A stretch of 5,090 nucleotides of DNA from Balneolia bacterium (lineage in GTDB: Bacteria > Bacteroidota > Rhodothermia > Balneolales > Cyclonatronaceae): the NCBI GenBank assembly GCA_003566395.1, contig PXDL01000171.1, forward strand, positions 1-5,090, in the 5' to 3' direction. The notes beneath the pieces are model-generated. The model searched no databases, was not told where the DNA came from, and worked only from the letters and a program-made list of their open reading frames with translations. Both the position numbers and the translations under genes were made by a program. How positions within the stretch are numbered: position 1 is the first letter of the stretch; the number at the start of each line of letters is the position of its first letter. Positions 1-5,090 of the stretch are shown piece after piece.

Positions 1-96
1 AAACAGAAGCGCCGGACGCTCAAACTGAGCCGCCACTTCGCGCATCACATAAATAGATTCGTTCTCAAGTACTTTCAGATGTGATTTAACGGACAT
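1..96 (-). CDS. cysD: Sulfate adenylyltransferase subunit 2 (CysD), N-terminal fragment cut by the window edge
   Basis: CysD is the small catalytic subunit of the CysDN ATP sulfurylase, which makes adenosine 5'-phosphosulfate (APS) from sulfate and ATP in the cytoplasm. Only the first 32 codons are visible, against roughly 300 in the family. They start at the ATG at 96-94 and stay open to the edge. The stretch LKVLENESIYVMREVAAQF, followed by ERPALLF, matches the family's conserved opening (in E. coli, LRQLEAESIHIIREVAAEF), which leads directly into the PP-loop ATP-binding motif. That motif would lie just outside the window. No Shine-Dalgarno sequence precedes the ATG; the upstream 35 bases are very AT-rich. 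The gene lies 320 bp downstream of the SLC13 permease gene on the same strand, and cysQ comes before that, which agrees with a sulfate uptake and activation cluster. Identity rests on a short but distinctive N-terminus. CysN and CysC cannot be seen. Confidence 0.85.
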   Translation of the reverse strand, partial: MSVKSHLKVLENESIYVMREVAAQFERPALLF

Positions 97-101
97 GAAT
101 T

Positions 102-131
102 ATTTTATTTCAGAATTATTTTTATTGACAA
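102..131 (-). promoter_or_regulatory. Possible sigma70-like promoter directly before cysD
   Basis: On the minus strand TTGTCA (131-126, five of six matches to TTGACA) is followed after 18 bases by TAAAAT (107-102, five of six to TATAAT). The -10 box ends only five bases before the cysD ATG, so a transcript from it would be leaderless or nearly so. The surroundings are extremely AT-rich, which makes chance matches likely, and Bacteroidota-type housekeeping promoters use a different consensus (TTTG and TAnnTTTG) that I do not see here. Treat this as weak. Confidence 0.2.
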
Positions 132-141
132 GAACTAATTA

Positions 142-211
142 GTTGAAGGTTGAACGTTGAAGTGCTTCGCTGTTGAAGGTTATTTCGAATAAACCTTCAA
201 CCTTCAACCTT
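142..211. repeat. Nested inverted repeat built from 7-bp TGAAGGT-type units
   Basis: The left arm GTTGAAGGTTGAACGTT (142-158) pairs with AACCTTCAACCTTCAAC (192-208) with one mismatch in 17. A second plus-oriented copy, TTGAAGGTT (173-181), pairs perfectly over 9 bp with 192-200, leaving a 10-base loop that contains the palindrome TTCGAA (184-189). The arms are tandem heptamers: TGAAGGT and TGAACGT on the left, CCTTCAA twice on the right (194-200 and 201-207). The two pairings compete, so a transcript could fold as either a long or a short hairpin. No U-tract follows on either strand, so this is not a classic terminator. Confidence 0.8.
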
Positions 212-240
212 GAGCCAGCTCCGAAAAGTAAATGTTGAAC

Positions 241-264
241 CACGAAGGCACGAAAACACGAAGT
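241..264 (+). repeat. Three tandem 8-bp CACGAARR units
   Basis: CACGAAGG (241-248), CACGAAAA (249-256) and CACGAAGT (257-264) follow each other without a gap and are preceded by TTGAAC. Similar CACGAAGG-type strings are, from general knowledge, common in the gaps of many environmental bacterial genomes, where they often produce spurious ORFs. Function is unknown. The 8-bp period resembles that of the TGAACTGT units in the other gap. Confidence 0.7.
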
Positions 265-382
265 TTCGCTTCGCGGGAATCGCTATCGCTTGGTGCACTA
301 AGGCAGGTTACTGTTTATTTTGTAGTTCGAAAGCAGAATCAGAGCCCTAAACTATAGGATTGTACTAATCGGAGAGGACTCG

Positions 383-397
383 ACCTTTAACCTTCAA
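383..397 (-). repeat. Inverted TGAAGGT heptamer pair beside the permease stop codon
   Basis: Read on the minus strand, TGAAGGT (396-390) is followed directly by TAAAGGT (389-383). The core AACCTTCAA (389-397) is the exact complement of TTGAAGGTT at 143-151 and 173-181, and 386-397 pairs with 143-154 at 11 of 12 positions. It sits about 20 bases after the permease stop. With 142-158 it brackets most of the gap in inverted orientation. Confidence 0.6.
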
Positions 398-416
398 AAG
401 TAAAATTGATGACCCT

Positions 417-2183
417 TTAGACGAACATCAAATTTACAACATATATAGTCGTGACAAAAAAGATAATGGTAACCGGTAATCCTGCTTTGAAGTAGTCTGT
501 AAAGGCATAGCCACCGGCACTCATCACCATCAGGTTTGTCTGGTAGCCTATCGGCGAAAGAAAACTGGCAGAAGCGCCGACTGCAACCGTTACCGCCGCT
601 GCGTGAGGGTCTATTCCTGCACCGATTGCTGCCGCGAGCGCAAGTGGCACCATCAGCACGGCAGCAGCATTGTTGGTTACGATTTCGGTGAGAATATTGG
701 TGCAGAAATAAACGGCCGCAATCAAAAATATGATTCCCATTCCCGAAGTGATGCCAAGCAGGTGTGAAGCCGCAAGCTCGGCAAGCCCTGAAGCCTCCAT
801 TGCCTGACCAACACCGATAGCTGCGGCAATTACAATTAGAATCGGAAGGTTGAGGGAGTCAAACAGATGTGAGCGTTTCACGCATCCAGCCAGAACCATG
901 GCAATCGCACCTGCAAAGGAAGTCGTAACTATGGGCATCAGCCCGATTGCGGCCGGAACGATCACCGCCGCCAGAATTAAAATAGCTACAGGCGCCTTAT
1001 TATCGGCCGGCAAACTTCGCACGCCTTTTTTTGAAACAAGGTAGAAATCTTCTTTCGCAGCATTCCAGCGCTCGTCGAAGCCGGGTTTAGCTTCAATAAG
1101 CAATAAATCGCCGGGCTGAATTTTAATCTGACCTATGGCGCCTCGAATAACTTCATTTCGCCTCTGAATACCGAGGACAACACCGCGGTAGTATTCCCTG
1201 AAACCAAATTCCTTTAATGTTTTCCCCGCTACCGGCGATGAGGGCGCAACCACTGCATCAAAAACGGGCAGCTCCATAACCTCTTTATCAAGCACAGGCA
1301 CCGTCCGCAGCAATCCCTTGCGTTCGGCAAGTTTATCCACATGGTTCATCTCGCCTGCAAATGTAAGTACGTCTCCGTCCTCAAGAAGAAACTCAGGGCC
1401 AATCGGGCCGATTATTTGATTTTTCCTGCGGATGTGGATCAGGAAGACATCATCGAGCGCTCTTAAACCGGCCTCATCTACAGTAAGACCGTTTAACTCA
1501 GAATCCACCGGTATTTTAAAGTCAAACTGATAGGAATTCCCGTTTCCCTGCCCTTTGCGCTGGAGCTGATTGGTATGCTCCGGCATCCGGCCATAACCGA
1601 TTGTTGAGAAATATATAAAAACTATGATTGCTGCAGGCAGGCCAATCCAGGTTAGCTCAAAAAAGCCAAGCGGCTCCATACCACGCTCAACAAGCATACC
1701 GGATACAATAAGGTTGGTCGAAGTCCCGATGAGCGTCACCACGCCGCCGGATATAGCGGCATAAGAAAGCGGAATCAAAAACCGGGAAGCCGCTACACCT
1801 CTTCGCTCCGCCCACTCCTGAACCTGTGGCATAAGCGTGGCCACAATAGGTGTGTTGTTCAGAAACGCGGAAAATGCCGCCGTACTGCTCATCATTTTGA
1901 TCATCACCCACCGCGGTGAGCTGTTATCGTCAAAGATCAGTCGCTCTACCGAACTCAGCGCACGCGTCCGCTGCACACCTGCTGCAACAATAAAGAGCGC
2001 CCCGACCGTAAAAACGGCCTGATTAGAGAATCCGGTAAACGCCTGAGCCGGACTTACAACTCCAAACAAAAGCAAAACGCCCAGCGCACCAATAAACAAA
2101 AAATCCGGCCGCGCAAGGTCCCGGATTAGTGCAATGAGGAGTCCGATTAGGACTAAGAGGGTGAGGATTATGTCTGGTGACAA
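417..2183 (-). CDS. SLC13-family (DASS) anion permease with two TrkA-C domains, probable sulfate transporter
   Basis: This inner-membrane protein of 588 residues has the usual bacterial layout: an N-terminal membrane half (about residues 4-195), two soluble TrkA-C (RCK-C) domains (about 216-288 and 304-370), and a C-terminal membrane half (about 396-586). The SLC13 signature repeats once in each half: SAFLNNTPIVA (105-115) with GTSTNLIV (153-160), then TEIVTNNAAAVLMVP (499-513) with SPIGYQTNLMV (543-553). The NNTP/TNNAA and TSTNL/YQTNL elements are the substrate and Na+ binding hairpin regions in this family. The start is TTG at 2183-2181. An in-frame TAG lies at 2198-2196, the next methionine is residue 93 (far inside the membrane domain), and SPDIILTLLVL fits the usual family N-terminus. 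Position between cysQ and cysD argues for sulfate or another sulfur oxyanion, as in SAC1/SLT-like SLC13 members. Substrate is inferred; dicarboxylate or another anion cannot be excluded. The stop is TAA at 419-417. Confidence 0.9.
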   Translation of the reverse strand: MSPDIILTLLVLIGLLIALIRDLARPDFLFIGALGVLLLFGVVSPAQAFTGFSNQAVFTVGALFIVAAGVQRTRALSSVERLIFDDNSSPRWVMIKMMSSTAAFSAFLNNTPIVATLMPQVQEWAERRGVAASRFLIPLSYAAISGGVVTLIGTSTNLIVSGMLVERGMEPLGFFELTWIGLPAAIIVFIYFSTIGYGRMPEHTNQLQRKGQGNGNSYQFDFKIPVDSELNGLTVDEAGLRALDDVFLIHIRRKNQIIGPIGPEFLLEDGDVLTFAGEMNHVDKLAERKGLLRTVPVLDKEVMELPVFDAVVAPSSPVAGKTLKEFGFREYYRGVVLGIQRRNEVIRGAIGQIKIQPGDLLLIEAKPGFDERWNAAKEDFYLVSKKGVRSLPADNKAPVAILILAAVIVPAAIGLMPIVTTSFAGAIAMVLAGCVKRSHLFDSLNLPILIVIAAAIGVGQAMEASGLAELAASHLLGITSGMGIIFLIAAVYFCTNILTEIVTNNAAAVLMVPLALAAAIGAGIDPHAAAVTVAVGASASFLSPIGYQTNLMVMSAGGYAFTDYFKAGLPVTIIFFVTTIYVVNLMFV

Positions 2184-2197
2184 GTCGGGCTTCGCCT

Positions 2198-2230
2198 AAT
2201 TCTGAATGGTGAATTGTGAATGGTGAATTA
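2198..2230 (+). repeat. Four tandem TGAATKR heptamers just upstream of the permease start; left arm of an inverted repeat
   Basis: Units at 2203-2209 and 2217-2223 are TGAATGG, alternating with TGAATTG (2210-2216) and TGAATTA (2224-2230); AATTC (2198-2202) precedes them. Bases 2212-2229 are the exact reverse complement of 2412-2429. In the minus-strand transcript this arm lies about 15 to 47 bases before the TTG start of the permease, so pairing could affect access to that start. Confidence 0.8.
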
Positions 2231-2296
2231 TTGGCATTTTGAGCTTTGGTGCTTTACGAATTGGAGTACAATTTTGTGCAGCTTAAACTATTTTGA

Positions 2297-2320
2297 TGAA
2301 CTGTTGAATTGTTGAACTGT
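2297..2320 (+). repeat. Three tandem 8-bp TGAAYTGT units
   Basis: TGAACTGT (2297-2304), TGAATTGT (2305-2312) and TGAACTGT (2313-2320) are contiguous and differ at a single position in the middle unit. They share the TGAA core with the heptamer arrays at both ends of the same gap but have a period of 8 rather than 7, and lie near its middle. No function can be assigned from sequence. Confidence 0.7.
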
Positions 2321-2403
2321 TTTGTTGATAGTTGTTATCGGGTGGTATTAAGACTATTGAAAATTCCGAAGGTGCCTATCTCTTTTATCAGCTCAATGAG
2401 TAC

Positions 2404-2429
2404 CAATTCAAAATTCACCATTCACAATT
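2404..2429 (-). repeat. Inverted heptamer array after cysQ; right arm of a perfect 18-bp inverted repeat
   Basis: On the minus strand the units are TGAATGG (2424-2418), TGAATTT (2417-2411) and TGAATTG (2410-2404), preceded by AATTG. Bases 2412-2429 (AATTCACCATTCACAATT) are the exact reverse complement of 2212-2229. A shifted register pairs 2406-2429 with 2198-2221 at 22 of 24 positions. In the transcript this arm starts 15 bases after the cysQ stop codon. Confidence 0.8.
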
Positions 2430-2444
2430 GGTTGCTTAGCGACC

Positions 2445-3248
2445 TTACACCATATTTTTGATGAGTGATATCCAACCGCTGCCGTGTTTTCCTACTGTGA
2501 TTAAGCCGGGGTTTCTCAGGTTTTCTTTGTTATATCTGAGCGGCATGCCCTTATCGGTTACTATACTTCCACCGGCTTCTACTACTATACATTGTGCTGC
2601 AGCCGTGTCCCATTCAAATGTGGGGACATCCCGGTAATACAGGTCAGCTTTACCATCGGCAATAAGACAAAACTTAAGAGAGCTTCCCATGCTTTGAGTC
2701 TGTGCTTTGGGAAACTCTTCAAAAAGTTTTTGAACGCCGGGACCGGCATGATCTCTGCTTGCTACGATGGTGAGCTCCGATTCCCGGGTGTAGGTATGAT
2801 CAGCGTGGATTTGAACTGCATCAGAAAGACTACCGGTTTCGGATTTCCAGGCACCTTCAGCCTGTTCTGCGAAATACAGCAGCGATGCTGCCGGCGCGTA
2901 AATCATACCGAAAACCGGCTTGTTTCCGACAATCAATGCAATATTTACCGTAAACTGACCGGTCTTTTTTATAAACTCTTTGGTGCCGTCCATCGGGTCA
3001 ACGCACCAGAATTTTTTCCAGCCCGACCTCTCAGCATAAGGGATATCGCGTCCTTCTTCGGACATGAGGGGAATTTCCGGGAATGAGGCGGTCAATCCGG
3101 ACTGTATCGCCTCATGTGCTTTTTTGTCCGCAGCTGTTAACGGGGATTCATCCGATTTCCAGTCAATATCTGTTGGCACTTCTTTATCATATTCTTCAAG
3201 AATACGTGCCGAGGCGTCCATTATAATTCGAGCTATTTCTTGTTTCAT
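2445..3248 (-). CDS. cysQ: 3'(2'),5'-bisphosphate nucleotidase CysQ (inositol monophosphatase superfamily)
   Basis: CysQ removes the 3'-phosphate of 3'-phosphoadenosine 5'-phosphate (PAP), the by-product of PAPS use, and can act on PAPS itself. It is Mg2+-dependent and acts at the cytoplasm or inner membrane face. The 267-residue length is normal for the family. Metal-site motifs are all present and in order: SPLTAAD (35-41), SEEG (63-66), the signature DPMDGT (84-89) followed by KEFI, and the C-terminal FEWDTAAAQCIVVEAGG (211-227) with the catalytic WDxA. GSSLKFCLIADGKADLY (188-204) is also typical of CysQ rather than of plain inositol monophosphatases. The ATG at 3248-3246 gives a complete N-terminus; no Shine-Dalgarno sequence is seen. 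The 178-bp gap upstream (3249-3426) is AT-rich and could hold a promoter, but no box stands out. The permease and cysD follow on the same strand, which supports a role in sulfate assimilation. Confidence 0.93.
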   Translation of the reverse strand: MKQEIARIIMDASARILEEYDKEVPTDIDWKSDESPLTAADKKAHEAIQSGLTASFPEIPLMSEEGRDIPYAERSGWKKFWCVDPMDGTKEFIKKTGQFTVNIALIVGNKPVFGMIYAPAASLLYFAEQAEGAWKSETGSLSDAVQIHADHTYTRESELTIVASRDHAGPGVQKLFEEFPKAQTQSMGSSLKFCLIADGKADLYYRDVPTFEWDTAAAQCIVVEAGGSIVTDKGMPLRYNKENLRNPGLITVGKHGSGWISLIKNMV

Positions 3249-3426
3249 CGTTAAATTTTAGTATCTGACAGAAAGTTTGATTCGTTCTAAGAAGACTTTG
3301 TAACACCATTTTTTTGTCCGATTTCTTCCTTTTCGAAAATGAAATAATCACATAGATAGCATGTGCTTCGGTTTCATCTTTACTCAGGTGTTGAATCCGA
3401 ACAAACTATTTGGTTTATCAAAGCCT

Positions 3427-4593
3427 TTACTTAATTAAGTGCTTCACCCTTCCGGCCGTTTTTTTTATCAGCCATTGAGGGTATTTTGTATAAATGAAAC
3501 CTGGCCTGGTACCCGGGTATTTGGAGCGGAGATAGGCCCTGGATGGAAATAAATAGCTAAGCGTGTCTATCAGGCGACCCGATACTGAAGTTGCCTCCTG
3601 TTTTTTGTTCCAGAACGGTACATCAGGATTCGGCCTAACGCCCGCCTTTACAGGGTCCAGCGTGAAATATAACGCATAAACCGCTTCCGTTTTTCCGACA
3701 CCATATCCGAGGGCTTCTTCCCGCAATTTCGTCAACCCTTCAATCCTAAATACATCGGCAGCGGCCGTAAGCATACAGCAGACGACTTCGTGGCAGTTTG
3801 CAGACCGGGCCAGATCAAGCAGTTTGGCTTCGTCGAGCCGATCTTTCTCTTTTTGCAAAACCATAGCGATATCATAAAACCAGACAAACCTGAACGGAAC
3901 CTTTTCTTTCAAGTGACGGGCGAGGTGACGGTACAAGTGCGTGGCCAGATATACAAGCAGATGCTCGGCCGACATACGATACACAACCCCGCCCCCATTA
4001 GATCTATATGCATCCTCCCAAAGTCCGATGCTCTCAATCCTGAAGGGGTGCCCCGGTGCCTGCAGCTGCTCATGTAAATCGACCCGGACACCTTCAACTG
4101 AAAATTCAGTTACAAGCTTGGCGTCGGAACGGTTGGAAATATATTTTGAAAAAAAACGGGACGGCTGGAACCGCTCTGCTTTTAATCCGAATAGACCCAG
4201 ATAGCGTTCCGAATCCTCACGCCGGAAAAGCAGGTCGATATCCGAAGTATAGCGAAGGCCCGGATTCTTGTAATAATCGTTGATTAATGCAATGCCTTTT
4301 AAAGGAATAAAGGGAATACCTGCTTCAGACAGTTGTTGACGCAGTTTCTCATACTGATGAAGGATTTTAAGGTTGTGAAACATGTATTTATCATACACCT
4401 TCTTTAGATCCGGTAGAATGGGGCACTCTGACTCTGTTAAGCCGGCTCCAGCTATTTTCTTGTAAAGAATACCACCAAGCCCGGATTTGAGGGCGATAGA
4501 ATACACCTCTGCCCAACGCTGGCTATCATAAACTAGTGAAGCCGCCAATTTCTCTGAAGACAACAGTTTTAGTAACAACTTGGCTTTTGCCAT
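3427..4593 (-). CDS. Uncharacterised nucleotidyltransferase-fold protein (NTP_transf_5 type)
   Basis: This 388-residue soluble protein resembles the 'uncharacterised nucleotidyltransferase' family (NTP_transf_5), which tends to occur in polysaccharide, exosortase and peptide-modification clusters; its substrate is unknown. An N-terminal helical region (about 1-90) leads to IPFIPLKGIAL (93-103), the LKG motif that ends the first strand of the fold, then RYTSDIDLLF (114-123), which supplies the paired acidic residues D118 and D120, and VDLHEQL (171-177), whose D172 is a good candidate for the third metal ligand. So the Pol-beta-like triad looks intact and the enzyme is probably active. The helical C-terminal part contains HLYRHLARH (219-227) and VWFYDIAMVL (237-246), both typical of the family, and a basic tail. 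It starts with ATG (4593-4591), 41 bases after the UXS stop, so co-transcription with UXS is likely. Function should be recorded as unknown; a role in glycan or nucleotide-sugar metabolism is inferred from the neighbour only. Confidence 0.82.
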   Translation of the reverse strand: MAKAKLLLKLLSSEKLAASLVYDSQRWAEVYSIALKSGLGGILYKKIAGAGLTESECPILPDLKKVYDKYMFHNLKILHQYEKLRQQLSEAGIPFIPLKGIALINDYYKNPGLRYTSDIDLLFRREDSERYLGLFGLKAERFQPSRFFSKYISNRSDAKLVTEFSVEGVRVDLHEQLQAPGHPFRIESIGLWEDAYRSNGGGVVYRMSAEHLLVYLATHLYRHLARHLKEKVPFRFVWFYDIAMVLQKEKDRLDEAKLLDLARSANCHEVVCCMLTAAADVFRIEGLTKLREEALGYGVGKTEAVYALYFTLDPVKAGVRPNPDVPFWNKKQEATSVSGRLIDTLSYLFPSRAYLRSKYPGTRPGFIYTKYPQWLIKKTAGRVKHLIK

Positions 4594-4634
4594 TAACTTT
4601 TTTGCATCATTTGCGCGATTTCCAATTAGATAAT

Positions 4635-5090
4635 TTACTTCTTCACATATTTTTCAAAGGTATTGTGCTCATCCCTATAGAGCTTCTCCTGAGGAAGTGA
4701 CCTGAAATATTCATAGGTAATTTTCAAACCCTCTTTTCTGTCAACTTCAGGTCCCCAGCCAAGTAATTGTTTAGCAAGCCGAATATCAGGCTGTCTTTGC
4801 TTAGGATCATCAGTCGGCAATTCTTTATAAATGACTTTTTGACTGGTGCCTGTTAATCTAATGATCTCTTCAGCAAATTCGGCAATGGTAATTTCATCAG
4901 GATTACCAATATTAACAGGTTCTGTATAATCACTCATCAATAGTCTGTAGATACCCTCAATTAGATCATCAACATAGCAAAATGAACGAGTTTGTGAACC
5001 GTCACCAAATACCGTAAGATCCTCCCCGCGCAAAGCCTGACCAATAAATGCCGGGAGGACGCGTCCGTCATTTAACCTCATACGAGGGCC
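4635..5090 (-). CDS. UDP-glucuronate decarboxylase-type SDR (UXS), C-terminal half, 5' end outside window
   Basis: The open frame continues to the edge: GPR precedes the methionine at 5081-5079, so that ATG is internal and 151 residues of an expected 310-330 are visible. UXS is a cytoplasmic NAD+-dependent extended short-chain dehydrogenase that converts UDP-glucuronate to UDP-xylose. Family landmarks appear in order: GPRMRLNDGR (the end of the NTYGPRM block), VLPAFIGQALRGEDLTVFG, GSQTRSFCYVDDL, PVNIGNPDEITI, DDPKQRQPDI and LGWGPEV followed by EGLKITYEYF. GSQTRSFxYV, NIGNP and DDPKQRQPDI closely follow human UXS1. The Rossmann NAD site and YxxxK are outside. A tail of about 20 residues after YEYFRSL (ending FEKYVKK) is charged. 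Base composition is lower in GC (about 41% over 4681-5090, hand count) than the permease gene. A related UDP-hexose 4,6-dehydratase is the main alternative. It suggests a surface polysaccharide region to the right. Confidence 0.85.
   Translation of the reverse strand, partial: GPRMRLNDGRVLPAFIGQALRGEDLTVFGDGSQTRSFCYVDDLIEGIYRLLMSDYTEPVNIGNPDEITIAEFAEEIIRLTGTSQKVIYKELPTDDPKQRQPDIRLAKQLLGWGPEVDRKEGLKITYEYFRSLPQEKLYRDEHNTFEKYVKK

Larger units (their letters stand above)
97..416. other. 320-bp gap between cysD and the SLC13 permease gene, filled with short repeats
   Basis: No supportable gene is present. Next to cysD is an AT-rich stretch (97-140) with a weak promoter candidate. It is followed by a nested inverted repeat of TGAA heptamers (142-211), three CACGAARR octamers (241-264), a unique stretch (about 280-380) where I see nothing recognisable, and a last inverted heptamer pair (383-397) before the permease stop codon. 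CTTCGC occurs beside the repeats at 165-170 and 269-274. No stem followed by a T-run on the minus strand marks the end of the permease transcript, so read-through into cysD is possible. Confidence 0.7.
2184..2444. other. 261-bp gap between cysQ and the permease gene, bracketed by an inverted repeat
   Basis: No supportable gene is present. The gap runs from the permease start (2184) through an 11-base GC-rich stretch with GGC/GCC complementarity (2188-2196), the left heptamer array, a unique centre, three TGAACTGT-type octamers (2297-2320), more unique sequence, and the right heptamer array, ending 15 bases from the cysQ stop. A small imperfect stem of 6 bp around TTA (2430-2444) directly follows cysQ but has one mismatch on the transcribed strand and no T-run. 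I see no convincing promoter or terminator. Confidence 0.7.

Noticed and set aside
232..357. 41-codon plus-strand ORF starting MLNHEGTKTR
   Set aside because: It is produced by the CACGAARR octamers; NHEGTK-type ORFs are a well-known artefact of this repeat. No start signal or protein family is recognisable.
364..385. Minus-strand string GGTCGAGTCCTCTCCG resembling the T-arm and 3' end of a tRNA
   Set aside because: The T-loop lacks one base of the TTCRANY pattern, no matching acceptor 5' strand, D-arm or anticodon arm is found upstream, and no CCA follows.
2430..2444. 6-bp stem around TTA just after the cysQ stop, as a terminator
   Set aside because: On the transcribed strand it has a C-A mismatch and no U-tract follows, so it does not meet the pattern of a rho-independent terminator.
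2592..3086. 164-codon plus-strand ORF opposite cysQ
   Set aside because: It lies wholly within the antisense of a well-supported CysQ with all catalytic motifs; its product, rich in Cys and Arg with no family features, is a shadow.
3249..3426. Promoter for cysQ in the 178-bp upstream gap
   Set aside because: Only weak partial matches (such as TTGTTC with TAAAGA, 16 apart) and no clear TTTG/TAnnTTTG pair were found in AT-rich sequence; none is better than chance.
3790..4283. Several overlapping plus- and minus-strand ORFs of 62-95 codons within the nucleotidyltransferase gene
   Set aside because: All overlap the 388-codon gene that carries coherent family motifs; none shows a recognisable domain or sensible start context.
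4598..4615. Five-codon ORF (ATGATG...TAA) whose stop overlaps the ATG of the nucleotidyltransferase as TAATG
   Set aside because: Too short to support as a gene; translational coupling is possible but a 5-codon ORF in a 41-bp spacer is expected by chance.

Overview
All five genes in this window read on the minus strand, so biological order runs from right to left. The first is the 3' half of a UDP-glucuronate decarboxylase-type sugar-nucleotide gene (4635-5090, start outside the window). It is followed by an uncharacterised nucleotidyltransferase-fold protein (3427-4593), the PAP(S) phosphatase cysQ (2445-3248), an SLC13-type anion permease with two central TrkA-C domains (417-2183, TTG start), and the first 32 codons of cysD, sulfate adenylyltransferase subunit 2 (1-96), which runs off the left edge. 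No RNA gene, insertion sequence, CRISPR array or convincing rho-independent terminator is visible.

The organism is most likely a member of the Bacteroidota/Balneolota/Rhodothermota group. The evidence is the protein flavour of CysD, CysQ and the UXS-type dehydratase, the lack of purine-rich Shine-Dalgarno sequences before the starts, and gaps filled with short AT-rich tandem repeats. This is inference from style, not a proven placement.

The left part (1-3248) is an assimilatory sulfate module. The SLC13 permease would import sulfate or a related anion. CysD, with an expected CysN beyond the edge, would activate it to APS. CysQ would hydrolyse the 3'-phosphoadenosine phosphate left by PAPS-using enzymes. 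The right part (3427-5090) looks like the end of a surface-polysaccharide or nucleotide-sugar region. UXS makes UDP-xylose from UDP-glucuronate. The NTP_transf_5-type gene starts 41 bp after it and is probably co-transcribed.

The most unusual structure is not a gene. The two gaps around the permease gene (97-416 and 2184-2444) both contain short tandem repeats with a TGAA core and a 7- or 8-bp period. In both, plus-oriented copies lie at the left side and inverted copies at the right side. In the cysQ-permease gap the outer copies form a perfect 18-bp inverted repeat (2212-2229 with 2412-2429), with a second, shifted pairing register of 22 matches in 24. The gap before cysD has a 17-bp inverted repeat with one mismatch (142-158 with 192-208), another inverted copy next to the permease stop codon, and three 8-bp CACGAARR units. 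These may be spreading spacer elements, intercistronic RNA structures, or both.
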